From Brienomyrus brachyistius (taxonomy: Eukaryota > Chordata > Actinopteri > Osteoglossiformes > Mormyridae): a stretch of 64,000 nucleotides of DNA. The stretch spans positions 7,557,363 to 7,621,362 of the forward strand of contig NC_064542.1 in assembly GCF_023856365.1 (NCBI RefSeq), read 5' to 3'. The translations under genes were made by a program, and so were the position numbers. Numbering within the stretch: position 1 is the first letter of the stretch; each line of letters opens with the position of its first letter. This document shows positions 24,301-36,040 of the stretch, piece after piece. The notes below the pieces were generated by a model. That model had not been told where the DNA came from, searched no databases, and saw nothing but the letters and a program-made list of their open reading frames with translations.

Positions 24301-25136
24301 ACCAATATTTTGGTAACACTTGACACAGCACAAATAGTTACTACTGAAGTGCAAATTATCAACGAAGATAGTTGATACTTGAGATCAAAGATGCTGCACG
24401 ATTCATTAATGATGAACAAGCATGAGATCGCTATATCACTTATGTTATTCATGGCTTGTTCCTTCACTAGTTCCTTCAGTAGTTACAACATGCATCACGA
24501 TTCATTAATGATGAATTAACATGGGATCAGTAAGTAATTATGACTTAGTTTGTAGCTAATTAATACATAAGCAATAGCATAATACTGTTATTTGTGCCTC
24601 GTCAAGTAAAGTGTTATCAATATATATTTTTTTTTCGTTCTTTGACCAATATGCTGAATTCATTTAAAGCCAGACTTGAAAACTCAGCTAGCCCCCTTGG
24701 CCTTTTCTGCAGGTCGTTTGCCAGGAGAGCGGCTGGCTGGGGGTAAGAGGTCCTCCGCCAAGTCCCCGCTACCCCACCTTGGCCCCAACCCCAGTGTGCA
24801 GCTACTGCCTCAGTGTACCCGCTGTGCAAAGAATATCATGTGAGTAGAGCATGTGAACAGTAATATAACTAAACTACAGGAAATGTTGCATATGAAGTTA
24901 AACATGCTAATGTGGCGTCTTGGTCTGTCGTGACGCACAGCGGCGTGATTGTAAAAGCCAGAGACAAGCTGTACCACCCCGAGTGCTTCCTGTGTGACGA
25001 CTGCGGAATGAAATTGAAGGGGAAGGGCTACTTTATCATCGAGGAGAGTTTGTACTGTGAGACCCACGCCAAGGCCCGTGTCCAGCCCCCCGAGGGGTAC
25101 GACGTCGTCGCGGTCTACCCCAACGCCAAAGTGTAG
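18331..25136 (+). CDS. pdlim4: PDZ and LIM domain protein 4, 7 coding exons
   Basis: Actin-cytoskeleton scaffold (RIL) of the PDLIM/ALP-Enigma family; the PDZ domain binds alpha-actinin-type partners and the LIM domain is a protein-binding zinc module. Exons: 18331-18423, 19735-19886, 22388-22472, 23515-23693, 23896-24023, 24713-24839, 24941-25136 (TAG). All introns are GT-AG and phases agree: 960 nt, 319 residues (human about 330). The PDZ domain is residues 1 to about 82 with the PWGF ligand loop at 12-15. The middle is low-complexity linker, with the conserved segment [10 protein letters not shown] and [17 protein letters not shown] near 180-212. One LIM domain has complete zinc ligands C247, C250, H267, C270, C273, C276, C294 and H297. 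The C-terminus ends [10 protein letters not shown]. The start ATG opens directly into the PDZ consensus, so no alternative start is needed. The gene is divergent from p4ha2, as in human. Confidence 0.96.
20165..20195. repeat. Poly(G) run in pdlim4 intron 2
   Basis: A nearly pure run of about 28 G residues; similar but shorter G or C runs occur at 11219, 57945 and 58459. Such runs are prone to length error in assembly. Confidence 0.9.
21832..21947 (+). mobile_element. SINE tail fragment in pdlim4 intron 2
   Basis: Matches the 3' part of the SINE at 12475-12837 (GGTTGTTCCCTGCCTTGC, TTCTGGGATAGGCTC) and ends in ATGGATAGATGGATGGAT repeats. The 5' portion is missing. Confidence 0.7.
23281..23355. 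repeat. 12-bp tandem repeat in pdlim4 intron 3
   Basis: About six copies of a 12-bp unit, ACGCAACATCCC, with a few substitutions. Confidence 0.9.
24308..24621. mobile_element. Palindromic MITE-like element, copy 2
   Basis: The left end is TTGGTAACACTTGACAC and the right end is GTCAAGTAAAGTGTTATCAA, imperfect inverted repeats of each other. It shares interior phrases (CATTAATGATGAACAAGCATGAGATC) with the copy at 165-389. It lies in pdlim4 intron 5. Confidence 0.65.
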
Positions 25137-26025
25137 CTGGTTTGAGTCGGTGTTCGTTCAAATATGTGCCTTAGTTTTCAATTTCCTACATGGTATGTAC
25201 AAAAAACATTAAGATTGTGACAAGAATGGGAGGATTTAACAGAAGATGAAGTTTCACATTTCATAATCTCACCTGCGTTATCGCTGCCATGGTTTTTGAT
25301 TGGTTACACGTGTAACAGGTAGTTTCCATGAAGTAAGGGTATGGGGGTCTTAGTAATACTTTGGTCTTCTTCTTTCTTTCATTGTTTTATGATATATTAG
25401 TTTAAATGTTTAAATTAATTACATTGTTGCTCTTCATTTAAACATTGCAATGGGAAGATCTTGGTCGCTGCTTTGCAGGAAAAGCTTGTTCTGTCACCAT
25501 TACTTTCTTTGTTGCATTAAATTCATGAAATGAGTCCTCAGTTGTATCACTTTAGAAACTGAAACGTAGGTATTAACAGAATGCATGTACTGCATGCTGC
25601 CATTTAGCAGCAACACAGCAGGCCTCATATAGGAAATGAGGTATGTTGTGTTTATTAGTTATTTTGCTCCAGCTGCTGCTGTATGAAACAGTAATTGTCC
25701 AGTAATTTCTTACACTGTTGCCTCTTCTGGTTTTTAAATTGTTGTGTAAATGACTCCGCTTTCTGCAGTAGCTACTGCTAAAGTACTTTTGGGAAAATGT
25801 CGCCCTGCGGACTGCAACTGAAATTCATTTATATTTTATGCAATTACTCCAAAGGTCAAAAATGAAATAAATTTGACTTTTGCCCAAAACTCTCAAAAAC
25901 AAGAGAACGAATGTTTCTGTTTATGTCCTTACAGATTCCGACTATTAATCTGCCAAACAGCTTTCAGATATTTCAATCTGGCAGCTGTTCTTGTAAAGGA
26001 ACAATAAAAATGTTGTATATTTTTG
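25137..26025 (+). other. pdlim4: pdlim4 3' untranslated region
   Basis: Non-coding sequence after the pdlim4 stop. Poly(A) signals AATAAA occur at 25866-25871 and 26003-26008; the second would end the transcript near 26025. The last 510 bp are partly duplicated downstream (see 26410-26820). Confidence 0.65.
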
Positions 26026-26409
26026 TCCAGATCGGACTGTGTGGTATTAGATTAGAGAAAGATTCCTTTACTCAACATAAACATGTGCTAAGGCAATATT
26101 TCGGTGTGGTGCAATTTCAGTTTTGTAACCAGGCATAAATCATTTCAGTCCTCCGTGCTGCTGACATGTAAATTAAACCTGGTTTTTGCTTTGCTGACAA
26201 GCTGCCAGGAGCCTCAGTCCCACAAGCAGGTGCGGTAGCAGAGGTGGTGGAAAGGCTCCCCAATAGACACCTTCAAAGGCTAACCTGCTTAGCACGCTAC
26301 TGATGACACACATGGCTCATCACCGGAGAGCCCAGCCCAGAACACCAGCATCGAGATCTGAGAGAAGGCTGAGCAGACCGCGTGCAGGTGATCCTTGGGA
26401 CACTGCCTT

Positions 26410-26820
26410 GCATCAAAGGTTGTTCTGTTACCTTTACTTTTCCATGTTTCATTACCATAACTGAAACATGGGTATTAACAATATGCATGTACTGCGCGCT
26501 ACCAATTAGCAGCACCGCGGCAGACAATGTTGTGTTTCCTCTTAGTTACTTTCCTCTACCTGCTGTTACATGAAACTGCAATAGTCCTGTAATTTCATGT
26601 ACTATTGCTCGCCGTTTTTCTAATTGTTGTGCAGACGACTCAGCATTCAGGAAAATTAAACTTATTCTGAAATTCATTTTAATTTTATTTTCCCAAGTAA
26701 ATTTATTTGTTTTATATTACTGTATTTTTTGCACAAAATCTCACGAACAAATGTTGCAATTTATATCTCTGCAGATTGCAATCAGTCGAACTCTTTTCCA
26801 GTTTTTCAGACCGGCAGCTA
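26410..26820 (+). repeat. Diverged tandem duplicate of the pdlim4 3' UTR
   Basis: Follows the same order of landmarks as 25477-25986: TTGTTCTGT..ACC, a GAAAC(A/G)T(A/G)GGTATTAACA block, ATGCATGTACTGC, then TTAGCAGCA, GTTGTGTTT, a CTGCTGT(A/T)..ATGAAAC block, TTGTTGTG..GACTC, and finally GCAG(A/T)TT..GGCAGCT. The copies are substantially diverged and the second is about 100 bp shorter. Confidence 0.8.
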
Positions 26821-27178
26821 TCTTTGATGATAGCGGGTCACGTGACTGCTGATTTTCACATCAGTGCGTACATTTTCGCAACATTCCACCTCCTTGTGCT
26901 TCATGAAATGAAAAAAAATACCTCCGAACACCATTCAAAGTGTGTGTCTGTGTGACACTCCGGTCTCTTTGCCGGAGAGAAAATGATCAACAGGAACAAA
27001 GAAGTGCGGAATCTCTCTCAGAACCAGCTAAACAAACAGACAAAACAAACTTTTCACTGTATTAAGTGGCAAATGAACTTTTGTTTAGAAACGTAATCAG
27101 TGGTACGCGTGATCGCTGTAACTGCTTTTACCAAAACGTCAGAATTTGCTCATTTGAGCTAAACGGCAGAACATTTTA

Positions 27179-28103
27179 ATGAGATATGATGAAATAACTG
27201 CATTTCTGGGCCAATGGGGGGCTTGTATGGGGGGCCACCTTTTTCCTGCTCAATGTCATCTACATTTCCATGGGGTACAGAAGCCTCTACATCGTGTTTG
27301 CGGGATCCGTGCCTCCCCAGTACCACAAGATTCCAGACACCTCCCACATCAGCCAGGGGTGGGGAGGCGCCATCATCCCTGTGAAGACAATTAGTGGGTA
27401 GATGGAGCAGAGCAGGTGCAGCAGATGCAGGCTGGGTGTGATCCACAACCTCCACTACACGCCTGGAGTGGACGTCCACGTCACTGATCTCAAGCTGGAG
27501 CAGTGTGCTGATGGCTGGACAGACTACAGTCAGACCTTTCGCCCTCCCATTGTCACCGAGGTGAGTCTGCGTTGGCACAGTTCTGCCTAATATGTCATGA
27601 GAGACGAGCAAAGCTTCTGCCCGTTGACATTGGGCTGCTGGCTGCAGAGGATCAAAACGTATCAGAAAATTCAATGTAACATGTATCATGCTTTGTCATA
27701 AATTGTCCTACTACCAACTGCCAGTGGTTAAAGGACCATCAACACACGTTGCAACTATGTAGAAGCACCCATTCTGAAGTACACATGTGTAGGTAACAGT
27801 ATAGAAATGCATGTAATGTTGCCTTGAGATTGTTTTATAACATATAAACCATATGAATAATTATTATTCATAATCATTATCTGAATGTATCCATCCATCC
27901 ATTCAACCCAAATGTATCTTAATCGAAAGTGATACCCAAGTGAAGATCTATACTATGAAGATTAATGCTATCGGCGTTCAGAGCACTTTTGCTTTTCTGT
28001 GTCTCCCTGCAGTGGAACCTGGAACGTCCCTCTCACTACCTCAGTTTTCCCCCCTCGGTTTGCTGGTTGGATTGTTCGTTTCAGGACAGCTCTCAGGCAT
28101 TGC
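27179..28103 (+). pseudogene. SLC22A4/A5 (OCTN) transporter relic, exons 1 and 2
   Basis: Remains of a plasma-membrane organic cation/carnitine transporter of the SLC22 major-facilitator family. Exon 1 spans 27179-27560. It starts MRYDEITAFLGQWG, as OCTN proteins do (one aspartate short), and after a frameshift near the G runs at 27215-27234 continues in another frame with FFLLNVIYISMGY, VFAGSVPPQYHKIPD, SRCSRCRLGVIHNL and DGWTDYSQTFRPPIVTE before a good donor (GAG/GTGAGT). An in-frame TAG stands at 27399-27401. Exon 2 begins at 28013 after a CAG acceptor with TGG AAC CTG (the conserved WNL), has lost several codons, shifts frame, and retains GLLVGLFVSGQLS; it then loses homology without a GT donor. 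No later exons were recognised. Synteny between pdlim4 and irf1 predicts exactly this gene. The G-run frameshift alone might be an assembly error, but the stop and the ruined exon 2 are separate lesions. Confidence 0.85.
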
Positions 28104-30999
28104 AGTCTGCAGCACTTACCAAAATAAATTACTAGCATTAAATCTATCCTCAATGGATTTTAAGTCAGCCAGTCTGGGATACAGTTTGCATTGTATACAG
28201 TATATGAAAATTAGAAAAGTTAGGAAATAGGCAGCCAGACAGACAACTGGCGCCATCTATTGATAAAATATGTAAATACATTCATTTGCTTAGGTAGAGT
28301 TAAACGTTAATCTAATCGTTTCCATTGCAGATTGTCCTGCTGTTCCCTCTTCGAGTAAAATCTTGTTTGCGTTTTCACCACCTCATACCATCATCATCGT
28401 ATGGTGCCTGAATTTTAGGTGGCAGGTTGCCATTAGCTACAGAAGTAAGCTTTATCTAAACACTATTGAAACAATCAGACCAGCTATGTTAGCTTTGGAT
28501 AATTTATCTAATCATCCCTTTAATAATACAACATGTATTATTCCAAGCATTCCAGATCTTACTCTGTCTGATTGTATTTAGCATCTCCGCTAATCCTCAG
28601 ATACCTGCCCAAGAGGACATAATAATATACCCCCCTAATCATAACCCCAACCGTAACCCGGCAGCAGTGTGTCCAGTACTGTTTTACACAAATTTTTATA
28701 CCTTTTCTTACCGTTTAACAATATCTCATCACTTAAGCATTCCTTCAACTATTCACCATCATTGTCTTCTCCCTTGATGCACACCTCATAGGTGATAAGT
28801 TTGTCAGCCGTTTCTTTTACTATTTGGTCCCTCAGCTGAACAAACTGTGGCGCGACCATCTCTACTCGGTTTTTTTTTAAAAAAAGAAAAAAACTTTTGC
28901 TGAACTCAGGCGAATCCCTTCCCTTCAGAAGCAAATCTTGGCGGCTTCCGCTTCTTGCACATTGTCTGGTTAGAGGGTTTATAATATATTTGTCTTTCAA
29001 CATAGTGATAAGTTGCAGAACTAATAGAATACATATTCATACACCAAAGGCTAACATAAGATAGCTAACAGATACAGAAACTTCTCAGCCAACACCAGGT
29101 ACTAATTCATACTTGTTCTTCGTCACACTGTGCACATCAATAATTGGTCTGCATTCTCTGAAGGTTACAAGGTCACTCTTCACTCTTCAGCTTCTTAATA
29201 GAGTCCTAATGATTACATTCTGTATGCGTTACATATAGTGCTAAATAATATTCCATAATCCAAGAAGGTATATTTATATTGTTACCCTATAATAAATAAC
29301 TTCTTTCAGATTTTGCATGTCTCTGTATTGTGTGTCTGTGTCGGGGTGCTGCTAATTAGCTGACCCTGCGCTGTGATTGTCAAGCTGTGAAGAGTAAGAT
29401 GGGATCGGCGAAGAGATGCGTTCAAATGTAACTGTACTTGTGATAATGGCCAAAAAGGCATTATAGGCCTACTACTAAAAAATTTTACAGAAACCACAGC
29501 TCGACTGTCGTTTTGTTTGTGACAGTTTGTAACACGTGGTGGAATCTGCTGCTGAAAGATAGATATTTTCCCATGACATACGAAGTAAAAATGAAAGTAA
29601 AAGCAGAGGGAGATCGCAGTCCGTTTACTCTTTAGGTTTAGCCGTAAAAGTGAGCTCAGCAGCTGGATATATAGGGCAGGAATATTTAATGGTGAGTAGA
29701 AACAAAATTACTGTACAGTTCAAAGAAAGTCATTTATTTATTGAAACAATTTTGTGTTTTATTGTGTAATAAATAATAATTCTCCATTGTATAATTGGAT
29801 AATTCCTAAGACCTAAACAAAAACATGGAAAGATGGTGATTGTGAAGTTGATGAATTCTAATCACCGTTGTAAATTATACTCTTAATTTTTGGGGGCGTC
29901 GTTGTTCGACATTTAAAAAACTGAAGTTTAGGTTTTAAGCTTATATTTTTCAGTTTGAAATTGTTACTTTCACTTTTGTTTTTAACAGTAAAGCCACATG
30001 GCTTCAGGTGACTATAGTATCTACTGTGGATCTGACAATAGACAATATCAAGTAACATCTATCAATAGCAAGACCTTAGCAACCTTACAGAGAGGCTGCC
30101 TCTGCATCATTTTGATTGATTTGCGTTATATAGTTTCTCAGTTTAGTCATACTTCTCCCTGGTATCTTTGTTGTTCTTCTTCTGTTGATTGTTTATATTA
30201 GTCTTACAATTTACTATGCAGTTTAATCCAGAGTGATTTAGTTAATTTATACAGGATTTTGCTTTTCGACAAACCATATGTTGTGTTCTACACTGGGGAA
30301 GTTTTTGATGGGTACTACCTGTAGCCCTACACTGTTAGAATGCACTTCGCCACAAGGGGGCAGCATTACCCTTCGGTTACTTCATCCAGATACGCAAACG
30401 GGAACCTTCCCTCTGTAGTCCATGTGTTCAGTGGTTTTTTTAAATCATTATTATTGTCATTCTTATTAAGATTATGTCTTAGACCTCAGAGGTAACTGTG
30501 ATATTATGCTATAAACCCCAAGTTGGGACTTCACTATGTTTCAAATAAAAAGTGGCATGAATCTCACTATGGTGTTCTAGAAAAAAAAGCTGTTTTAGTT
30601 TAATAGAGTTTCAAAAACAAAAGGATGGACAATCTGGGGATGCTTATCTGGAGGCTAAGAGAAATGAAGAAAATTACAGGGTAGGACATAGAAAAAGAAA
30701 AAAAAGGCAAACAGAAAAACATACGTCACAAATCACATGATCTGCACTCTTGTCGTGCACATTTACATTATAGGCATATATTGAATAGTGATATACAACT
30801 GAGACACAAGCATAGGAGCCAGTTAGGTTTAAGTGCAGCTACCTGGAGCTTCCAATGAGAGACCTCCATGACGAAAATCAATAATGCATCACAAAACCTT
30901 GCAAGAATTAAAAAGGTATTCGAATGAAATGACCATGAGGGCTGGGTTCCTATGACTTAAGCACAAAAATATAAGAGCATCCAATATTTACAAGAGGTC
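28104..30999. other. Intergenic DNA with SINE fragments
   Basis: No gene recognised. A fragment at about 29340-29460 (CTGACCCTGCGCTGTGATTG, AAGCTGTGAAGAG) belongs to the second SINE family seen at 34375-34645 and 60910-61145. A minus-strand open frame at 28749-29003 has no recognised domain. Confidence 0.45.
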
Positions 31000-31379
31000 A
31001 TAGCAGTGGAGCAGGTTAGTTTCTCCAAGTGGCATTAGCCTACTGGCTAAAGAGAGCAAGACAGGGTATAGGTCTCGATAAGTGTCTCGGCAAAAGTGCA
31101 TATTGTTCCATTAATGGCTCTTGTAAGCCAGCACTATGGACTTGAGCTTGATTGGAGGCATATAGGGGGCCAGTGAAGAGAGACAAGGGGCATAACATGA
31201 CAGCATTTTGGTCAACTGTCTGCAGTTGATTAACAGCACGAACACTACCAGTGAGTTACAGTAATATGGTAGTAAGAGTAGTAGCAGTGCTGCATAGTCT
31301 GACAAATAAGGATTGACCTTCATCATGTAGTGATATAGAGTGAATCTATAAAATAGGTGCAAAGCAGGCAGCAAAAGAT

Positions 31380-32260
31380 AACTGGTCGTCTATTATGATC
31401 TCTAGGTTTCTGGAAGATCTTGATGGAGGTAATGTTAACATAGGTTCATATGTACAGCAATGCTGCGGTAAATGGTGGGGCTATCAAAGGAATCAGGAAG
31501 CTGTGTCTTTGACGGGTTCAGCTGAAGGTGACAATCCCGCATCGCGGCTGCGATGTCAGTGAGGCATGTGAAGGACTGTCTTGAGTGGGGAAGGTTAAAT
31601 AGAGTTGGATGTCGGTAAGATAGTAAATGCAGGAGAAGCCATGTGATGGACCTAGAAAGGTAGTGTACATGGTGAAGAGGAGGGGACCACGTATTGAGCC
31701 TTGGGGCACACCAGTTGTTACCTGATGGGACTTAGACACTTCTGCACCCCGAGATACTTGGAATGATCTACCTTAGAGGTAAAGGTCAAACCATCTCTGA
31801 GTAGTCCCTGTGTTGCTGATCTGCAAGTGTGGACAGGTAGATTGGGTAGCTGATTGTGTCGTAGGCTGCACAATGGCCTTCGAAAGTTAAGAACAGATGA
31901 CAGAGATGCAGATCTGGTATATTGCAGGGCATCCACAACAGTCAAGAGGGCAATTTGTCCGCTGCCCAGGGAGAGTACTGGGGAACCAGGGCTGAGAGGG
32001 CTGTGAGTGTGGAGGAGAGGGCACAGAAGGCGTCCAAGCATGAGGTTGTTAAAGTTTTTATTAACGCTAAGTGAACAGAACTTGTAAGGAGAAGGAATGA
32101 GAGAGGAGACAGAAGTAGAGAATGAGGAAGGGAAGAAGGAGCAAAGGTTACAGCTGAAGGAGACACTAGGAGTGGAGTAGCCTCACATTGGAGTTTGTGT
32201 AAATGCAGAGCAGGCCGAAGCCAAATGAGGTCAGGAAAGTAAGGAAGTTAGGAGTAAAAT
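31380..32260 (-). mobile_element. L2-like LINE reverse-transcriptase relic
   Basis: Minus-strand translation contains the reverse-transcriptase signature TTGVPQGSIRGPLLFTMYT followed by a damaged catalytic loop (YYLTDIQLYLTFP in place of the usual YADD-containing segment). Flanking frames on the same strand give further fragments with frameshifts. This is a dead 5'-truncated non-LTR element. Confidence 0.75.
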
Positions 32261-32264
32261 AACA

Positions 32265-32710
32265 CAGGAACACATAAAATTCACAAAGGAGAGGAGGCCA
32301 TTCGGTGCATTAGGCTCGTTTGGATGAACTGAACTAATAGCTCAGAGAGGTTTAAATCTTATCTAGCTCTGACTGGACCATATGGTTTTAGCTTGCACAA
32401 CACTAACAGGAAGACTATTCCATACTCTAACTACACTCTGTGTAAAGAAGTGCTTCCTCAAATCCAGTTTAAAATGTTCTCCTGCTGATTTCCACCTATG
32501 GAAACAAGTTCTTGTATTTGAACTAATATTGAAGTAACTATTGGGCTGAATAACATCCAGAGCTTTTAAAATCATACATCCCTGGATCATGTCCCCACCT
32601 TAGTCTCCTTTGCTTAAGGCTAAACAGATTCAGCTCAGCTAACCTCTCCTCATAAGACATTCCTCTAAGACCAGGAATCATTCTTGTAGCCCATTGCTGG
32701 CATGGTTTGC
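32265..32710 (-). mobile_element. Second LINE-type coding relic
   Basis: Minus-strand frames give MSYEERLAELNLFSLKQRRL and, after frame changes, FFTQSVVRVWNSLPVSVVQA, a phrase repeated in the C-terminal part of many fish LINE polyproteins. The family is not assigned. Confidence 0.6.
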
Positions 32711-34370
32711 TGAGATGAGTATTCAGGTCCCCAAGGATCACAAGTGGGGAGCTGCATTGGGAATGACAGACGACAGCATGTCCAGGTCTATTACAAATCC
32801 ATGCCATCTAACTCAGTTACATATAAGAAGTATATGGTTTGATGTGAAATTTGACATATAGTGGCAGACGTGCAATATTATAGCCTGGGAAACTGCAAAA
32901 CCAGCTCTTAATCTCCTCCCACTACTGCTAAACTCCTCCCCCTATTATTTGTCTTCGTACTACAGCTTGTATGATGTGTTACAGATTGTATGAGGCCAAT
33001 GGCTTTTTCATGGCGATAGTGCTCGCAGTATTGCTACATCTCAGCCTTTGAGTGCCCTTGGGGAGTGCTTTCCTGCAGAGCTGTCCTGGAGTGACCCTCC
33101 AAGTCATTGTTCTCCTTCTCCTTTGATAAGACATTAAAATTCTATAACTTCTCACATAAGGAACTATAGTAACCCAGCCCAGTCTGTAAAACATTGTGAA
33201 TAAATATAATAGTGTTGATGGGAAAATTTATGAATGTTCTTCGAAGGTTCTGACAACTGATTTGTGCACATACAGCCTGTGTGCTAATGCTACCCCTTCA
33301 TTCTGAGGGGTTATGTTGCAGTCAGTAATGTGTAACTTCCTTTAACAGTTGTCTTTTCTGTAAGTAGGGCATTGTGCAACAGCTGAAGTAAATTGCATGT
33401 GAGGTAATTCATACTGCTGCAGCTAAGACCCGCCCACCTCCTTCCAGGCCAGTAGACCGATGTCACATGACTGCTGAGAAACAGGGAGAGAGTAGCGTGT
33501 GACCGGCACGTATGCTATCTGCCAGCAAACCTAGGGAGTGCAACAAAGAATCTTTAATATGCATCCATCTGCTTTACAAAGCCATTGGCCAGGGCAGCAG
33601 TGAATCAATGCAGAAAGTACGCTAATATTCACACACAATCACGCACCAGTTTGACTAACTGCCTGTCACTGGAACGAGCTCTGTTGTTATTCTTAGTGGC
33701 GGTATCACAATGACCTTGCACTTAATAACACTTATGTAAGACTGTTGTTACATATGATGCCTGGCTTTCAAAAATGTTAAATTTTATTTATTTATTTAAA
33801 TTTATTTTTCAAATCGCCACTAGTCATATTCCTTATTTGCAAATTTTTCCTTTTTTTGTGCATGTTTACTGCAATCTTTATGCTGCACGGCTGGCACACT
33901 GCAGGCACACTGCATTCCTCTGCGAGGTGTGGAGCCACCCCAGACTTCCTGTAAATCATCAGATGTTTACTGCAGAGATTTATGCACCATGGCACTGTGC
34001 TTCTGAGGAATCTCCTCCTTAAATTTTAAAGACAGTCTTTTTGTAACAAACAGCCACCATCATTTTTCATGCTTTTCTTAGGAACAACACGGAATGTTAT
34101 TGTAAACCGTTGACCATGCAAATTATGATCCCACTGTAAAACTTTGAATGCGCCTGACATTTGCCTACAGTTTGCAAAGTATTTTCACATGCAGAGTACT
34201 TATAATGAGGATAAAAAACTATGGACTCACAATGCAGTGCAGCCCCTCTACATATACAATGAAACAATGCAGCAACACCTAAATCTAATTTTGGGGGCAC
34301 AAAGACCTTATTGGGTTTTCAAGGTAAATAAGATGTACTTCTAAACACAATCAGTTGTATAGCCCCTTCC
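32711..34370. other. Intergenic DNA, no gene seen
   Basis: No recognisable coding segment or repeat with clear limits. Confidence 0.45.
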
Positions 34371-34374
34371 GTTT

Positions 34375-34645
34375 GATCTTAGAAATTACTGAGTTATGTA
34401 TTAACTCCACATCTATACTGAGGGTGGTGTGCAGCCCAGCAAGTCTCTGAACCTGCGGTCGGAAGGTCACAAGCTCAAGGTCGCTGAAGAGTAACATGCC
34501 TTTTGGCCCTTGACCGTGATCCTTAAGCTTCAGCTCCATGCTTACTGCCAAACTTGTTCTCACCTGTCTGTGTTTCATGGAGAGCAAGATGGGGTAGGAA
34601 AAGAGAATCCCCCCCCCCGCAGAGGGATCAATAAAGTGTCATTAG
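34375..34645 (+). mobile_element. Degraded SINE, second family
   Basis: Contains CCTGCGGTCGGAAGGTCACA, CCGTGATCCTTAAGCTTCAG and a tail with GAGAGCAAGATGGGG and AATAAAGTGTCATT, matching in order the better copy at 60910-61145. A C-run is present near the tail. Confidence 0.55.
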
Positions 34646-35674
34646 AAGTAGATTTAGGGCTGAAATAAGACATAGGATGAATCTTGATTCCAAGAATGCA
34701 AAGACTGTACTTGTGGTCTTGGCAAGAGCGGTTTTGCCAACTCGCCTTCCAAGGACGAACTTGGGGCACAATGAATCATGGGATCGGTCTCATTCTGCGA
34801 GGATGCATCTGATGTATCCTTATTTTGGGCAGAGCAGGACCAGCATCCGGGGATTTTCACTGTCTTTGCGTACTTGTGCTCTTAGTATTGGAAAAGGTCT
34901 TCGGCAATGGGAGACGTCAAACAGGTACACGAGAGCACAAGGACAGGCAAGTACGTATCTTGAGATTTACCCAAATTCAGTTCATAAACACTATGACCTA
35001 TATGCACTATTCGTTAAAGCTACACGCGTTTGTGAACCTTGCTGTTCGTACCCCGACCTGATTTCAGCAGGTGCATATAAGAGATCCAGACAATTTAAGG
35101 CAATGTATTTTGCTTTAAAACTTAGACCTGGGTGACATTAGTCTCATTAAGACTTAAACATCACAGTAGAAGTTAGATTTCCCGAGAAAGGTTCCTATTA
35201 TCATACTCCTAAAAAATATATTTCACCCAAATATCATACATTTTGTAGACAGCATCAATATTGAAAGCAAAAGATGGTTTCTTAATTAAATAGGAGTGCA
35301 ATGGAAAGTATTCAAGAATTAATATACTGTAGAATAAGCCTTTTTTAGGGTTATTGCTGTGGCTTTTCCTCTCAGCCAATCAGGCGTCAGAGGCTGCTTG
35401 TATAGATCTCCAGATTCAGTCCTTATTGTATCCGCAAAGTTACAGCCAAGGTTGGACACCCTGCAGGAGTGTGTCTGACGCCATGTTACACACATCTTTC
35501 ATATGCTTTCTCTTCTTATCGAATAGTTTATCACAGGAAAGTCTCACAGCATCGTCTCTTCCTTGCCCCATTTCCATTCCCAGCTCGCCCAGCTGGTTTT
35601 TGTCTCCAGCGCCTTTTTACGATTATTTGGTGCCTTGGCAACTGAGGATGTCCTTGGACTAGGTGTCTCCCCAG

Positions 35675-35719
<45 letters not shown>

Positions 35720-35876
35720 ATGCCATAAGATGTAGTGTGGGTCAGGGCACGGCACAAAAACATGCTTCTCTGGTTACTTTGATGTGATGCTAAGAAGGTT
35801 ATGTTCCACCACAAACTACATTGATTAAAAGTTTTTCAAAGCTTACATTTTGTCATTGTGTTGCATAAGTTTATAT
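34646..35876. other. Intergenic DNA with (ATC)n run
   Basis: An open frame of 152 codons at 34677-35135 (+) shows no domain. A trinucleotide run (TCA/ATC), about 15 units, lies at 35677-35721; it produces poly-Ser, poly-Asp and poly-Met open frames on both strands that are not genes. Confidence 0.5.
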
Positions 35877-35877
35877 T

Positions 35878-36040
35878 CCTCATGCCTCTGGGACCCGGGT
35901 TCGAGTCTCGGCCATGACTACGTGTGTGTGGAGTTCTCATGTTCTCCCCATGTCGTCGTGGGGTTTCCTCCAAGTTCCCCCCACAGTCCAAAAACATGCT
36001 GAGGTTTATTGGAGTTACCAAACTGTTGGTATGTGTGACT
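35878..36040 (+). mobile_element. SINE fragment (first family)
   Basis: Matches the B box and proximal body of the SINE at 12475-12837: CCTCTGGGACCCGGGTTCGA, then GTGTGTGGAGTTCTCATG, CACAGTCCAAAAACATGCTG. The head and the tail are absent. Confidence 0.75.

Noticed and set aside
27159..27689. 176-codon minus-strand open frame
   Set aside because: It is the antisense shadow of OCTN exon 1; the plus-strand translation carries the recognisable family motifs.
35531..35787. Poly-Ser, poly-Asp and poly-Met open frames
   Set aside because: Products of an (ATC)n microsatellite.
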